DNA of 64,000 bases from Bacteroidota bacterium. GTDB lineage: Bacteria > Bacteroidota > Bacteroidia > 2-12-FULL-35-15. The DNA lies in contig CANFRC010000002.1 in assembly GCA_947449315.1 (NCBI GenBank), forward strand, positions 124,001 through 188,000, given 5' to 3'. A model generated the notes under the pieces. That model ran no database searches. It was given only the letters and a program-made list of their open reading frames with translations, and was not told the DNA's origin. How positions within the stretch are numbered: position 1 is the stretch's first letter; each line of letters starts with the position of its first letter. Made by a program: the position numbers and the translations under genes. Of this stretch, positions 35,208-45,200 are shown one piece after another.

Positions 35208-37730
35208 CTAAAACTTTACGATCATCCTCAGGTTTAATTGCCTTTGCGTTAGGTAATTCGGTACAGCATATTGACGGTTTGTAACGTCTTCCACCCAGAT
35301 ATAAGAAACGGTATTGTTGGTTCCCAATAAATTAAATACTTCAAAACTTATCCACACAGATTTAAGAAAACGTCCAACACTTTTTGGTTTTATAGTCCTT
35401 GTTTCTTTTAACGCTTGGTATGAAAATCCGATATCAACTCTTCTGTAGGATGGCATTCGTAATACTTGCTGATAGCGCTGTGATCCTGGAGGTCCAAAAG
35501 GGACACCCGTACCGAATAATAAATTCAGGTGCATTTTTAAGTCGGGATATTTTGGCATTTTATCCTGAAAGAATAACCCGAAACTAACCCGCTGGTCTGT
35601 AGGTCTGGGTAAGTAACCGGGGTTAAATCTAACGCTGTCCGCTTTTACACTATTGGTGGTATATCCTGGAATAATTTTTTCTCCCGAACTGTTATAGTAT
35701 TCATAATAATAATCGTCCTTTATATCTTCTTGTGTTTGCATAAAAGATAAGGAGGCCCATGATTCTAGTCCTTTTACAAATTCTCCATTTACCTTCATAT
35801 CAATACCTGTTGCATATCCTTTGGCATTGTTTTTTGCCGAATAAGTGATCTTAACATTATCAACTTCGTAGGGAATCAGATTATCTAAATATTTATAATA
35901 AGCTTCAGCAACAAACTTAAAGGGGCGTTTCCACGATCTGAAATTGTAATCACTAGTTAAAACAAAATGTATAGAGGTTTGTGCTTTGATATTTGTATTT
36001 AAGATTCCGTCAGGACCTCTTAATTCGCGATAGAAAGCTGGTTGGTAATAATAACCTGACGAAAATTTAAAGAGGAAATCGCTTTTCCAGTTTGGCTTTA
36101 TCCCAAATGTTCCTCTTGGTCCTACTAAAGCTTGATTGTTTAAGTCCCAGTAATTAGCTCGGATTCCAATCGTTGCTGATAAAAGTGACGTGTCTTTTGT
36201 TTCTTTGCTCCAAATTCCTTCGGTGTATCCAGATATTCTGTTGGATGAAATATTTATTTTTTGTTTTATGACACGCTGTAATTCGATTGGTTGTGGGTTT
36301 AAAATTGGAGCAGGAGTGAGTGGTATCGAAAACCCTGCGCTGTCAACATAATTCCATTCGCTCAATTTATCTGCAATCATTTCATTGGAGTATTTTACAC
36401 CCCACAATACTTGTTTGCCTCCTTCCGTATAACTTCCTTTGTGTTCAGCACTGAAAACATAGGCTGTTAAATTTGTTCTTGCATGTTCGATATGAGTTCC
36501 TATTCCTCGCTCGGCAATTTCATCACCAAAGTTTGGTTTCCCGAAATCTGTTTCTAGGTCGCCTATAAAATATTGTCCCTGAATATCTATAGCTTCACTT
36601 TCTTTACTTCTGAATGCAGAACCAATAAATTTCAAATTTAATTTATCGTTGTCGCTGTGATACATTGTTGATAATGCACCCATCATGGTGTTGAATTGGT
36701 CGATCTCTTGACCGTCAAAATATATTTTTAAACGCAATGCCTGCGTGACTGTTCCAAAATCTGTCTCACGGTTTTTAGGAACAAACTGGTATTTATTACT
36801 TGCAAAGTTTCCTAAAAAGTCAAGTTGCCAATTTGTGGTCAGGTCATAAGTGGTATAAAGTTGTACATCAGCAAAAAATGGTTTGTAGTCACCCTTTGAA
36901 TCTGTTTTTCCTAATAAATATTTATTTGTTTTATAACGAGCGCCAAATAACCAGGTAAATCGGTAGTTTTTAGAAGCTCCTTCCAAATGTAAATTACTAC
37001 CTAATAAACTTCCAGAGACAGTCCCTGCAAATTTTCTTGGTCTTCGATACTGAACATCTAGAACACTAGACATTTTATCTCCATACTTAGCTTCAAATCC
37101 TCCTGCTGAAAACAAAACAGAAGAAACAAGATCAGGGTTTATAAAGCTTAATCCTTCCTGTTGGCCAGAACGAGTTAGAAAAGGACGGTAAACTTCAATT
37201 CCATTTACATAGACTAAATTCTCGTCAAAATTTCCACCACGGACAGAGTAGGAGGAACTTAATTCATTGCGACTGGAAACTCCAGGAAGCGTAAATAATA
37301 TAGCGTTAAAATCTTCACTGGCGGTTGGAATATGCGTAAAATTTATTGGGTCGAGGCGTGTTAACTCTTTAAATCGGTTTTGGTCGGTTACTACAACGAT
37401 ATCAAAAATATTTTTGAACTCCATCGCTCTGCCGATATTGAGTTTTTCACCTGGAGCTAATTTTACAGTACGTTGAACTTGTTTGTAATTGATATGATTA
37501 AAAACAATGATCACTTCTTTGTCGGCAGGAATTGTATAGTTGAATTCACCCGTTGGACTTGTAATTGCCAGTGCCTGGGAGGAACCAAGAATAGAAATGC
37601 TCACACCTTCAACTGGACCTCCTTCGCCATCGGTTATCTTGCCAAAAACGGAAGCCGTATTTTGAGAATAAGACGACAACGCAAGTAGAAAAAAAAGATT
37701 TGAGAGGATGTATTTTAAATGATGGATCAC
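35208..37730 (-). CDS. TonB-dependent receptor with carboxypeptidase-regulatory-like domain
   Basis: 840 residues with signal peptide (LSNLFFLLALSSYSQ). Residues ~25-105 are a carboxypeptidase regulatory-like Ig fold (VFGKITDGEGGPVEGVSISI). The plug domain follows (TASEDFNAILFTLPGVSSRNELSSSYSVRGGNFDENLVYVNGIEVYRP), then a 22-strand-type barrel ending RQLNLRMIVKF with the terminal Phe used for membrane insertion. It should move a ligand across the outer membrane with TonB energy. No SusD partner is adjacent, so a glycan-uptake pair is not indicated. The regulatory-domain protein 66 bp upstream is probably in the same transcript. Confidence 0.92.
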   Translation of the reverse strand: MIHHLKYILSNLFFLLALSSYSQNTASVFGKITDGEGGPVEGVSISILGSSQALAITSPTGEFNYTIPADKEVIIVFNHINYKQVQRTVKLAPGEKLNIGRAMEFKNIFDIVVVTDQNRFKELTRLDPINFTHIPTASEDFNAILFTLPGVSSRNELSSSYSVRGGNFDENLVYVNGIEVYRPFLTRSGQQEGLSFINPDLVSSVLFSAGGFEAKYGDKMSSVLDVQYRRPRKFAGTVSGSLLGSNLHLEGASKNYRFTWLFGARYKTNKYLLGKTDSKGDYKPFFADVQLYTTYDLTTNWQLDFLGNFASNKYQFVPKNRETDFGTVTQALRLKIYFDGQEIDQFNTMMGALSTMYHSDNDKLNLKFIGSAFRSKESEAIDIQGQYFIGDLETDFGKPNFGDEIAERGIGTHIEHARTNLTAYVFSAEHKGSYTEGGKQVLWGVKYSNEMIADKLSEWNYVDSAGFSIPLTPAPILNPQPIELQRVIKQKINISSNRISGYTEGIWSKETKDTSLLSATIGIRANYWDLNNQALVGPRGTFGIKPNWKSDFLFKFSSGYYYQPAFYRELRGPDGILNTNIKAQTSIHFVLTSDYNFRSWKRPFKFVAEAYYKYLDNLIPYEVDNVKITYSAKNNAKGYATGIDMKVNGEFVKGLESWASLSFMQTQEDIKDDYYYEYYNSSGEKIIPGYTTNSVKADSVRFNPGYLPRPTDQRVSFGLFFQDKMPKYPDLKMHLNLLFGTGVPFGPPGSQRYQQVLRMPSYRRVDIGFSYQALKETRTIKPKSVGRFLKSVWISFEVFNLLGTNNTVSYIWVEDVTNRQYAVPNYLTQRQLNLRMIVKF

Positions 37731-37796
37731 TAAAACGGTTTTTCAGAGTTATTTTTATTGTACTACTTTTTTAAATTTTCTTATCCAACCATTCAA

Positions 37797-38447
37797 TTAG
37801 TTTTTCTTCTTAAAGTCCCCGTTTTTCCATGCCTTAATAAATTTTGCCCAAGCGATAGGATTCAATAAATTATTTGGAGGTAGTTGTCCTGCGTAGTATA
37901 ATTTGCTTTGATATTGCTGCATGCTGTATTTGTAATTCAAGCTGGCATCCATTGCCATTCCTGTCATTTGTTCCTTTTGATCGGCTCTTGCCATATTCCT
38001 GTCTGCGCGTACCATGTCATCTTCTGGTAAGCTTAATTTTAAAAATGCTTTTTTGAATTGCTCTTTCGTTGGCCAAGGATAAACGCCAACCAATGCCAAA
38101 TTAATTGTATCCATTCTCAAAACCTGTATAAGTGAATATTTGTTGTTCGTAAGTGTATCAGGTATAATAAATAAGGCTGAGTTAAAGCCAATCGCACTGA
38201 ATTCTATGGTATCACTTTCTTGAGCAACAAAAGAAAAATAACCGAAATAATCACTTACGGTTCCTCTGCTGCTGTTTTTTACGATAATACTTGTATACGG
38301 TATCGGACGCAGACTGTCTCCTTCAACAACGATCCCTGAAAATTGAACCAAATCATGTTTCCCATCTTGCCAAGCAACTCTTTTTTGTCCATTACTTATT
38401 AAAGGAAATAAAAAGACAACCAGAGTTATAAAAAGTAATCGTTTCAT
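37797..38447 (-). CDS. Carboxypeptidase-regulatory-like domain protein
   Basis: 216 residues from ATG 38447 (MKRLLFITLVVFLFPLISNGQ, a signal peptide); an upstream ATG at 38471 would spoil it. Residues ~30-115 form the same regulatory-like Ig fold as the receptor downstream (FSGIVVEGDSLRPIPYTSIIVKNSSRGTVSDYFGYFSF). The C-terminal ~95 residues are helical and charged, ending in a Lys-rich tail. No enzyme motif. Its position just before the receptor, and the shared module, suggest a periplasmic partner. Function unknown. Confidence 0.75.
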   Translation of the reverse strand: MKRLLFITLVVFLFPLISNGQKRVAWQDGKHDLVQFSGIVVEGDSLRPIPYTSIIVKNSSRGTVSDYFGYFSFVAQESDTIEFSAIGFNSALFIIPDTLTNNKYSLIQVLRMDTINLALVGVYPWPTKEQFKKAFLKLSLPEDDMVRADRNMARADQKEQMTGMAMDASLNYKYSMQQYQSKLYYAGQLPPNNLLNPIAWAKFIKAWKNGDFKKKN

Positions 38448-38671
38448 AGGACTATATTTTGTGAACCTCAAATTTAAGCATTTATTAGCCTATTTAGGCA
38501 CAATATTATTTAACTCATAAAAATCATTTTTATTGCCTCATCGTTGATTTTTTGAATGTTTTGATTTTAAACGTTCTTCATCGTTTTTTTTTAGTTTTTT
38601 TAAAATATAATGCTAACAAGATCAGGTATGTGGGAATTTTTTCTGATATTTAATCACTAAAAAAAATTAAC

Positions 38672-39769
38672 ATGATAAAAAAATTACTTTTTCCTTCGCT
38701 TGTTATTTTCTCTGCTGCATTATCGGCTCAAATAACTATTTCATCTTCCGATATGCCGAATGCAGGAGATTCAATTTTGATAAGTGTTACCAATACAATT
38801 GGTTCATTGGATCCTGCATTAACAGGGCCTTCCTATACTTGGGATTATTCGACCCTAACGCCTAATTTGCAACGTTATGAGGTATTCGATTCCCCATTCA
38901 CTTTTCCTACTCCGTTCAACTTGATCTTTAATATATTCAATACCACATACGGAAGAGATAATAACACGATCACCAGTATTCCTATACCAGGTGTTAGTTT
39001 TGATGCTGCCTACGACTTTATTAAGGAATCAACTTCTAAGTTAAGGCAGATTGGTGCCGGATATACGATCAATGGTACACCACTTCCTTTTTTATATGCT
39101 GCTGACGATATTATCTATAATTTTCCAATGAATTATCTGAATGTTGATTCCTGTGATTTTAAGTTTGGATTACCTATTCCAACGGTAGGTTATTACGGAC
39201 AAACAGGTCATCGTGTAAATGTTGTTGATGGCTGGGGAGCGGTTACTACTCCTTTCGGAACTTTCAATGCATTGAGAGTAAAATCTACCATTGCTGCTAT
39301 CGATACAATTAACATTTTTTCTTTTGGAACAAATATTCCTCGTCCTTTAAAATACGAATACAAATGGTTGGCCACTGCAAAACAAATTCCTGTATTGGAA
39401 ATTGATGCAAATGATGTTGCAGGAACGGTTACGGTTACCAATGTTCAATATATTGATAGTATCATCCCAGGGGTTCCATCTTTAGGTATCGCAGAAAATT
39501 TTAATGCTGTTAATTCTTCTGTTTATCCAAATCCTTTTGTTGATAATGTTACTGTTCAATACACATTGTTAGCTAAGACGCACTTAACAATGACTCTGAC
39601 GGATATTTATGGAAAGAACATTGCTGTATTGGTTGATGAAAATCAAGTAACAGGGGCTCATCAGGAAACGTTAAGTGTTTCTGACCTTGGCCTTTCATCT
39701 GGAGTATATTTCTTTATTATTCAAACCGATTCGAGCAGAGAAGTTCACAAGATCGTGGTGTCCAACTAA
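38672..39769 (+). CDS. Hypothetical secreted protein with T9SS domain
   Basis: 365 residues with signal peptide (KLLFPSLVIFSAALSAQ). The middle (about 20-265) is beta-rich with features such as YTWDYSTLTPNLQ, DSCDFKFGLPIPTVGYYGQ and VVDGWGAVTTPFGTFNALRVKS, a pattern recurrent in uncharacterised Bacteroidota surface proteins. The last ~85 residues are a T9SS domain (SVYPNPFVDNVTVQYTL ... SSGVYFFIIQTDSS). It is a single gene with a strong terminator. Function unknown. Confidence 0.82.
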   Translation: MIKKLLFPSLVIFSAALSAQITISSSDMPNAGDSILISVTNTIGSLDPALTGPSYTWDYSTLTPNLQRYEVFDSPFTFPTPFNLIFNIFNTTYGRDNNTITSIPIPGVSFDAAYDFIKESTSKLRQIGAGYTINGTPLPFLYAADDIIYNFPMNYLNVDSCDFKFGLPIPTVGYYGQTGHRVNVVDGWGAVTTPFGTFNALRVKSTIAAIDTINIFSFGTNIPRPLKYEYKWLATAKQIPVLEIDANDVAGTVTVTNVQYIDSIIPGVPSLGIAENFNAVNSSVYPNPFVDNVTVQYTLLAKTHLTMTLTDIYGKNIAVLVDENQVTGAHQETLSVSDLGLSSGVYFFIIQTDSSREVHKIVVSN

Positions 39770-39783
39770 CCTCAAATAGTAAT

Positions 39784-39820
39784 AAAAAGCCCCGTTCGGA
39801 TAAAGAACGGGGCTTTTTAT
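39784..39820. terminator. Bidirectional rho-independent terminator
   Basis: A 14-bp perfect stem (39784-39797 with 39805-39818), with A run, GCCCCG core and T run, around a seven-base loop. It separates the convergent T9SS gene and acyltransferase gene. Confidence 0.92.
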
Positions 39821-39845
39821 TTTCTTATAATTTGTGTTGCGATCC

Positions 39846-41009
39846 TCACTCTTTGTGGATCAATGCATACTTGTTTTTTAATTTCATAAAGAAGGATTCA
39901 AAGTAAGTAAAACTTAATTCAGAAATAAGTATCGTTAAAAAGAAAGAGGTAAAAACGCTAAACAAGAAGGTGGATAAGCCCATGTTTAGAATTTTAATTC
40001 CCATTAAGTTGAAAGTAAATAATACAATAAAGAATGAGATCATATGGTAGCAATACATGCCATAAGTGTACTTGCCGAATGAAGAGATCAGCTTAGAATT
40101 GCTGATTTTATAAAATGAATTGTTTGCATAGTTCTGCTCCAAGATGATGAATGCGAAGATGAAAGAAAAAATTACCGGAGCTACGGAAGCCAGGTGAACA
40201 TAATGAGAACCTAGTTTCCACATATAAAATCTTAGTGGGATTAGAATTAGCAAAATGCAATAAATAAGGACGATTACAAATCTTGGAATTTTTTTTATCC
40301 TTTCAATAAAATGTTCGTTGCACGATAAATAGGCAATTACAGCTCCCATAGCTAAATCCGACATACAGGATAAGGAATGGTATTTAATAATCATAGCGTT
40401 TCCTCCTTGTGTGCAAAAGAAACGAAATGTAATGGCTCCTAAAATGATTGCAATAAAAGTTTTTAAAAGATGTTTTTTAGGAACGAATGCTATAATAAGC
40501 GGCCAGAATAAATAGAATTGTTCTTCAATGGATACTGACCATAATACACCAATCATTACATTAGAAATGCCATTTACTAGATAGTCGAAATTGCCTGTGA
40601 AAGTTAGGTAAAACAAGGGATTCAGACTGGAGGTGTCAACACTAATAGGAAACCATCCTGGAACGAGATTGCCGAGTCGGGGAAAAACAATCAAACACAA
40701 GGCAACAACTAGAAAATACACTGGCCAAATTCTTAAGATACGTCTTAGATAAAAATTTTTAATATTTATCTTACCACTCAGCTCTTTTTCCTTCAATAAT
40801 AGATAAGTGATCAGAAAGCCACTCAGAACAAAGAAAAAACTGACACCAAGATCACCATTTTTGAAAAAATGTAAATTTATGAATGCATATTTATTAGAAT
40901 GATTAAAATAACCTAAACTATGTGTTGCGTGATTGACAAATACAACAAAGAAAGCGAAAAAGCGTAAGCCTTCTAAATTCGGGAAAAATACTTTGTTGGA
41001 TTCTGTCAT
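39846..41009 (-). CDS. Acyltransferase 3 family membrane protein (OafA/YrhL-like)
   Basis: 387 residues from ATG 41009 (MTESNKVFFPNLEGLRFFAF); an in-frame ATG at 41033 adds eight residues. About ten membrane helices. The family signature is at the front: NLEGLRFFAFFVVFVNHATH, with the catalytic His in the NH pair, followed by GVSFFFVLSGFLITYLL and LRRILRIWPVYF. VLWSVSIEEQFYLFWPL is the second conserved block. Such proteins O-acetylate surface sugars or lipids. The substrate cannot be told, since no polysaccharide genes are adjacent. It is divergent from paaE. Confidence 0.9.
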   Translation of the reverse strand: MTESNKVFFPNLEGLRFFAFFVVFVNHATHSLGYFNHSNKYAFINLHFFKNGDLGVSFFFVLSGFLITYLLLKEKELSGKINIKNFYLRRILRIWPVYFLVVALCLIVFPRLGNLVPGWFPISVDTSSLNPLFYLTFTGNFDYLVNGISNVMIGVLWSVSIEEQFYLFWPLIIAFVPKKHLLKTFIAIILGAITFRFFCTQGGNAMIIKYHSLSCMSDLAMGAVIAYLSCNEHFIERIKKIPRFVIVLIYCILLILIPLRFYMWKLGSHYVHLASVAPVIFSFIFAFIILEQNYANNSFYKISNSKLISSFGKYTYGMYCYHMISFFIVLFTFNLMGIKILNMGLSTFLFSVFTSFFLTILISELSFTYFESFFMKLKNKYALIHKE

Positions 41010-41074
41010 GGCCTGTTTAAATAATTGCCGCAATTTATATATTTTATGCTTCTGAAATACTGCTGACTTTAAAC

Positions 41075-41105
41075 TTTGTCTGTTTATATATTAATTGTAA
41101 ATTTG
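41075..41105 (+). promoter_or_regulatory. Bacteroidota consensus promoter of paaE
   Basis: TTTG at 41075-41078 and TAAATTTG at 41098-41105 are separated by exactly 19 bases: a full match to TTTG-N19-TAnnTTTG. Transcription should start near 41112, leaving a 17-base leader before ATG 41129. Confidence 0.8.
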
Positions 41106-41128
41106 CGACCACAATTAAATTGAAAAAT

Positions 41129-42199
41129 ATGTCTAGATTCCATTCCTTAAAAGTTATTGATGTGGTGCGCGAAACGGCAGATGCTGTTTCTGTTGCCTTT
41201 GAAGTGCCGGCAAGTATTCAACAAGATTTTAAATATAAACAAGGTCAATACTTAACACTGAAATTTAATGTGAAAGGGGAAGAGCTTAGACGTTCATACT
41301 CTATTTGCAGCAGTCCTGTTGATGAAACTGAATTACGTGTTGCTGTTAAAAAAGTAAAAGATGGCCGTGTTTCTTCATTTATCAATGATAATGTTAAGGT
41401 AGGTGATGTTGTTGATGTTATGCCACCGATGGGTAATTTCTTTACAGAAATGAACCCGAATAACAAAAAACATTATGTGTTGTTTGGAGGAGGAAGTGGT
41501 ATCACACCCATGTTCTCGATTTTGAAAACGGTTTTAAAATCAGAGCCCCAAAGTAGAATCACTTTGTTTTATGGTAACAATGATGAGTCATCTATTATTT
41601 TTAGTAAACAAATCGAACAATTATCAATTACCAATTCCGATAGATTAAATGTCGTACATGTTTTAAATGCTGCCCCTGCTGGTCATCCTGAAAAGTTGAA
41701 AGGCTTGATGACAAAAGAAAAAGATATTGAGTTGATGAATGATTATGTTGACAAATCAGGGGATAATGAATATTTTATTTGTGGTCCGGGGCCAATGATG
41801 GAGAATGTAGTAAATGCATTAAAAGAATTAAAAATTAATGAAGCACAAGTTCATATAGAATACTTTACAGCTCCCGTTAGTGCGGATGATCTTAAACCTT
41901 CAGTTAATGCAGCTGCAGGAGCTTCAGCTACTATTATTATTGATGGTGATGAACATAGTGTTGTCTTAGAAAAGAACGAAACTGTTTTAGAAGCGGCATT
42001 GCGTATTGGTTTAGATGCGCCTTACGCTTGTCAGGGTGGTTCTTGTTGTACTTGTCGTGCCTTGTTGCAAGATGGTAAAGTAGAAATGGCTGTGAATTAT
42101 GCTTTGTCTGCATCGGAAGTTAAACAAGGATTTATTTTAACCTGCCAAAGTCGTCCTACAACAGCTAGTATTGTTGTTAATTATGATAAAGGGTTGTAG
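41129..42199 (+). CDS. paaE: Phenylacetyl-CoA epoxidase reductase subunit PaaE
   Basis: 356 residues from ATG 41129 (MSRFHSLKV). It passes electrons from NADPH through FAD and a 2Fe-2S centre to the di-iron PaaA. Domain order is ferredoxin-reductase FAD domain (~1-105, with RRSYSICSSP), NAD(P) domain (~110-240, GGGSGITPMFS and YFICGPGPMM), then a plant-type ferredoxin domain with cysteines in DAPYACQGGSCCTCRALL and LTCQSRP. The family and the nearby paa operon make the assignment firm. It is separated from paaABCD by a terminator and two genes on the other strand and has its own consensus promoter, so it is transcribed separately. Confidence 0.92.
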   Translation: MSRFHSLKVIDVVRETADAVSVAFEVPASIQQDFKYKQGQYLTLKFNVKGEELRRSYSICSSPVDETELRVAVKKVKDGRVSSFINDNVKVGDVVDVMPPMGNFFTEMNPNNKKHYVLFGGGSGITPMFSILKTVLKSEPQSRITLFYGNNDESSIIFSKQIEQLSITNSDRLNVVHVLNAAPAGHPEKLKGLMTKEKDIELMNDYVDKSGDNEYFICGPGPMMENVVNALKELKINEAQVHIEYFTAPVSADDLKPSVNAAAGASATIIIDGDEHSVVLEKNETVLEAALRIGLDAPYACQGGSCCTCRALLQDGKVEMAVNYALSASEVKQGFILTCQSRPTTASIVVNYDKGL

Positions 42200-42222
42200 A
42201 CATTTAGTTGTTCTGCAAACAT

Positions 42223-42256
42223 AAAGGTCGCAAAGTTAATTCTTTGCGACCTTTTA
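42223..42256. terminator. Rho-independent terminator after paaE
   Basis: A 13-bp perfect stem (42223-42235 with 42242-42254) around a six-base loop, ending in CCTTTTAC. It ends the paaE transcript and may also serve the convergent T9SS gene. Confidence 0.85.
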
Positions 42257-42289
42257 CTTTTAGACAGTATTTTTTTTCAGCAGATTCAT

Positions 42290-45200
42290 CTACTCGATGC
42301 AAATCTTCCTACTACTTATTTTTTTACTGTTCCTTACATTCAAAAAATAAATCCCTTTGCTTAATTCAGAAATGTTTACTTGTTGACTATACTTTCCTTT
42401 GAATTGATTTAGCTTCTCTACATAAACAATCTCTCCCAAAGAATTATACATTTCTAATGAGTAATTATCAATGGCATCTGTTGTAAAGTCAATAGTAAAC
42501 ATTCCGTTATTCGGATTCGGGAATGCGTTGAAATTAATAATGGAATTATTTTCTGAAATACCTAAAGGACTTGAAATATTAATATTATCAACATAAATAG
42601 CTTGTCCGTAATGTCCTCGATTTTGAAATGCGATCATAATATTAGTTTGCCCTGCATAAGAAATCAGATCTACGGTATCTTTTTTCCATTCGGTAGAAGT
42701 AGGGATAAACATAGATCCGGAATTATCGGGAGCGGTTGCTAAGTCGCTAAATCCTTTGATGTATAGTAAATTAAATGTGAGTCCGCAATCGGTAGAAGCA
42801 AGTACTGCTAATGAATCAAAATATCCACCGCTCCATCGCGCATAGGCTCTGTCGAATATTAATAGTGGATGTGTGCAAAAACTAAAATCGTATTGTGGTG
42901 TTCTCAACTCATCATATTGTCCACTTACATCATAATTGTAATTGTCAAAATAGGCCGATTCCGAGCTTGTTCCAAATCCACCTGCAACGGTGCTTTGTTG
43001 CCAAACAATTCCATTAAGCAATGCATCATAATTGCTCCAGTTTGGAGGAGTGACAGCACTTGTAAATCCTTCTGCAAAAGGTAGCGATTGTGTCGTACTC
43101 ACAATGATATAAGCTGTTTGTGTTGTGGAACTGCTTCCGTTGATATTCGTAACAGACAATGTGACATTATATAATCCAGAAACAGGGTAAGTTACAACTG
43201 GATTTTGTAAAGTGGAGGAGGAAGGTATTCCTCCTGGGAACGACCAGCTCCAGCTGGTTGGACTTCCTACGCTCCTATCTGTAAAGTTGATCGTTTGCCC
43301 TGGACAAATTGTTGTAACATTCGCAGTAAAATCGGGTGCAGGTGGTAAGCTCGTGTTGATAGGTAATCCCCATACACCTCTTCCATAATAGGCCACTCTT
43401 AAAACACTCGCTGAAGTTCCTGGATTGTAGATCATAAAATCCTGAATATCTGCTACAGTTGGTAAATTGTAAGAGATGTTTGTCCATAAAGTGGAACTCA
43501 GATCTTTATAATAAACACCTTTTGCGGTGCCAACATACATCGCTTCATTGGTACTATAAATATCATGATAGATTTTAATGATGTTTATACCCGTAGGAAG
43601 ATTGGATGTAATATTTGTCCATGTAGCACCCTTATTAATTGAACGGTATATTTTACTTCCGCAAGACATGTATACAATATTCGGATCACTTTTTATTCCA
43701 GCAATGTCTGCATATAAAGAGGTAGATGCAGGTGTAGTGTATACATTAAATGTTGGAGTAATCGCCAATGCATTATCACTTCTATAAATTTTATTATTCC
43801 CTGCTACAAAATAAAGCAGATTGGAATCGGCAGGAGAAGAGTTGATCGATTTTATGTTTTGATTGATAGTCGATAATTGAGACCAAACAGGAGTTGATGC
43901 ATTTAAATTGGAAGTTCTCCAAACATCTTTTTTCCCTGCAAATGCAAGTGTATTTATTTTTTTTGGAAATTCTATCACATAAAAACTGGAATCGGGTAAT
44001 CCGAAATAGGTATCTCCACCGTTTACCGGACGTCTGTTTCCATTCTGTCCGTAATAAACAACATTGTTAGTTAAGTAATCAAATGCAGATGAAGTTCCCC
44101 AGTCACCACCGCGATTGGTTTTCCATTCTGCCGCCTCAAAATAGAGCTCTCCATTATCTTGTGTGCCAATGCTCACCATGTCGCGTTTGATCGGACTTTG
44201 TGAAGCATGGTATACTTCCGTTGCACCAATGCCATCGCTTCTTGGAATCCAATTGTCGCCTCCATCAATGCTTAACCAAACTCCGCCATCATTCACATTA
44301 AATAACTTATTTGTAAACGTAGGGTGAAAACGAATTCCATGCATATCCGTATGAAGTTGTGCGTACCAATCCGTCAGCTCATTCCAAGTAACACCTCCAT
44401 CCGTGCTTCTCCAAACAACATGAGAAACTAAGTATACCGTATTTGCATTTAACGGATCTGCTGTCATACTGAAATTGTAATTTCCTTGTCCACCACCAAT
44501 ATCAGTAGAATCGTATCCGACAATACTTTTTGTTGAACTAGAGTAAACCGTAGAAAAATTAAATCCTCCATCCAACGATTTTAAAATAGTTCCATTACTT
44601 GCAACCATTCCAAGATAAACAATGTTTGGATCTGCATTGCTAACTGCAATGCGCATCCCATTTCCACTGCCACCTCCTGGAATTACTACACCACTGGTTA
44701 TTTGATTCCATGTATTTCCAAAATCTGTCGACCTCCAGAATTCAGAAGAATTAGTAGCATATAATATGGTAGAGCTTCCAGGTTGAAATTGCATGTCTTC
44801 AAAATCACCACCTGTCTTTACAATATTCCAAGTGCCTCCTGCATCGGTCGATTTATAAATCCCATTATTAGTAGCAGTAACAAGCACATTGTGGTCTGCG
44901 GGGTCCATTAATATTTCTATTGGCAATAAATTTCCTAACCCTGTTGTCGATTGTGTCCATGTTGCTCCTGCATCCGTACTTTTCCAAATTCCGAAACTTC
45001 CGCCATAATAATTCGGATCGCCTGTTCCTAAATACAGAATATTTGTATTGGTATAATCGATGCAGAGAGATGCGCAGGGTGTTGCAGGTAAATTATCTGT
45101 TCCTGTTTTTATCCAGGTATGAGCACTGTCGCTGCTGATCCACAATCCACCGGAAGCGCTCACAGCATACATTTTTAATGGATCTACAGGGTCGAATTTT

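Noticed and set aside
35208-38447. Polysaccharide utilisation locus
   Set aside because: No SusD, no glycoside hydrolase and no hybrid two-component gene adjoins the TonB receptor.
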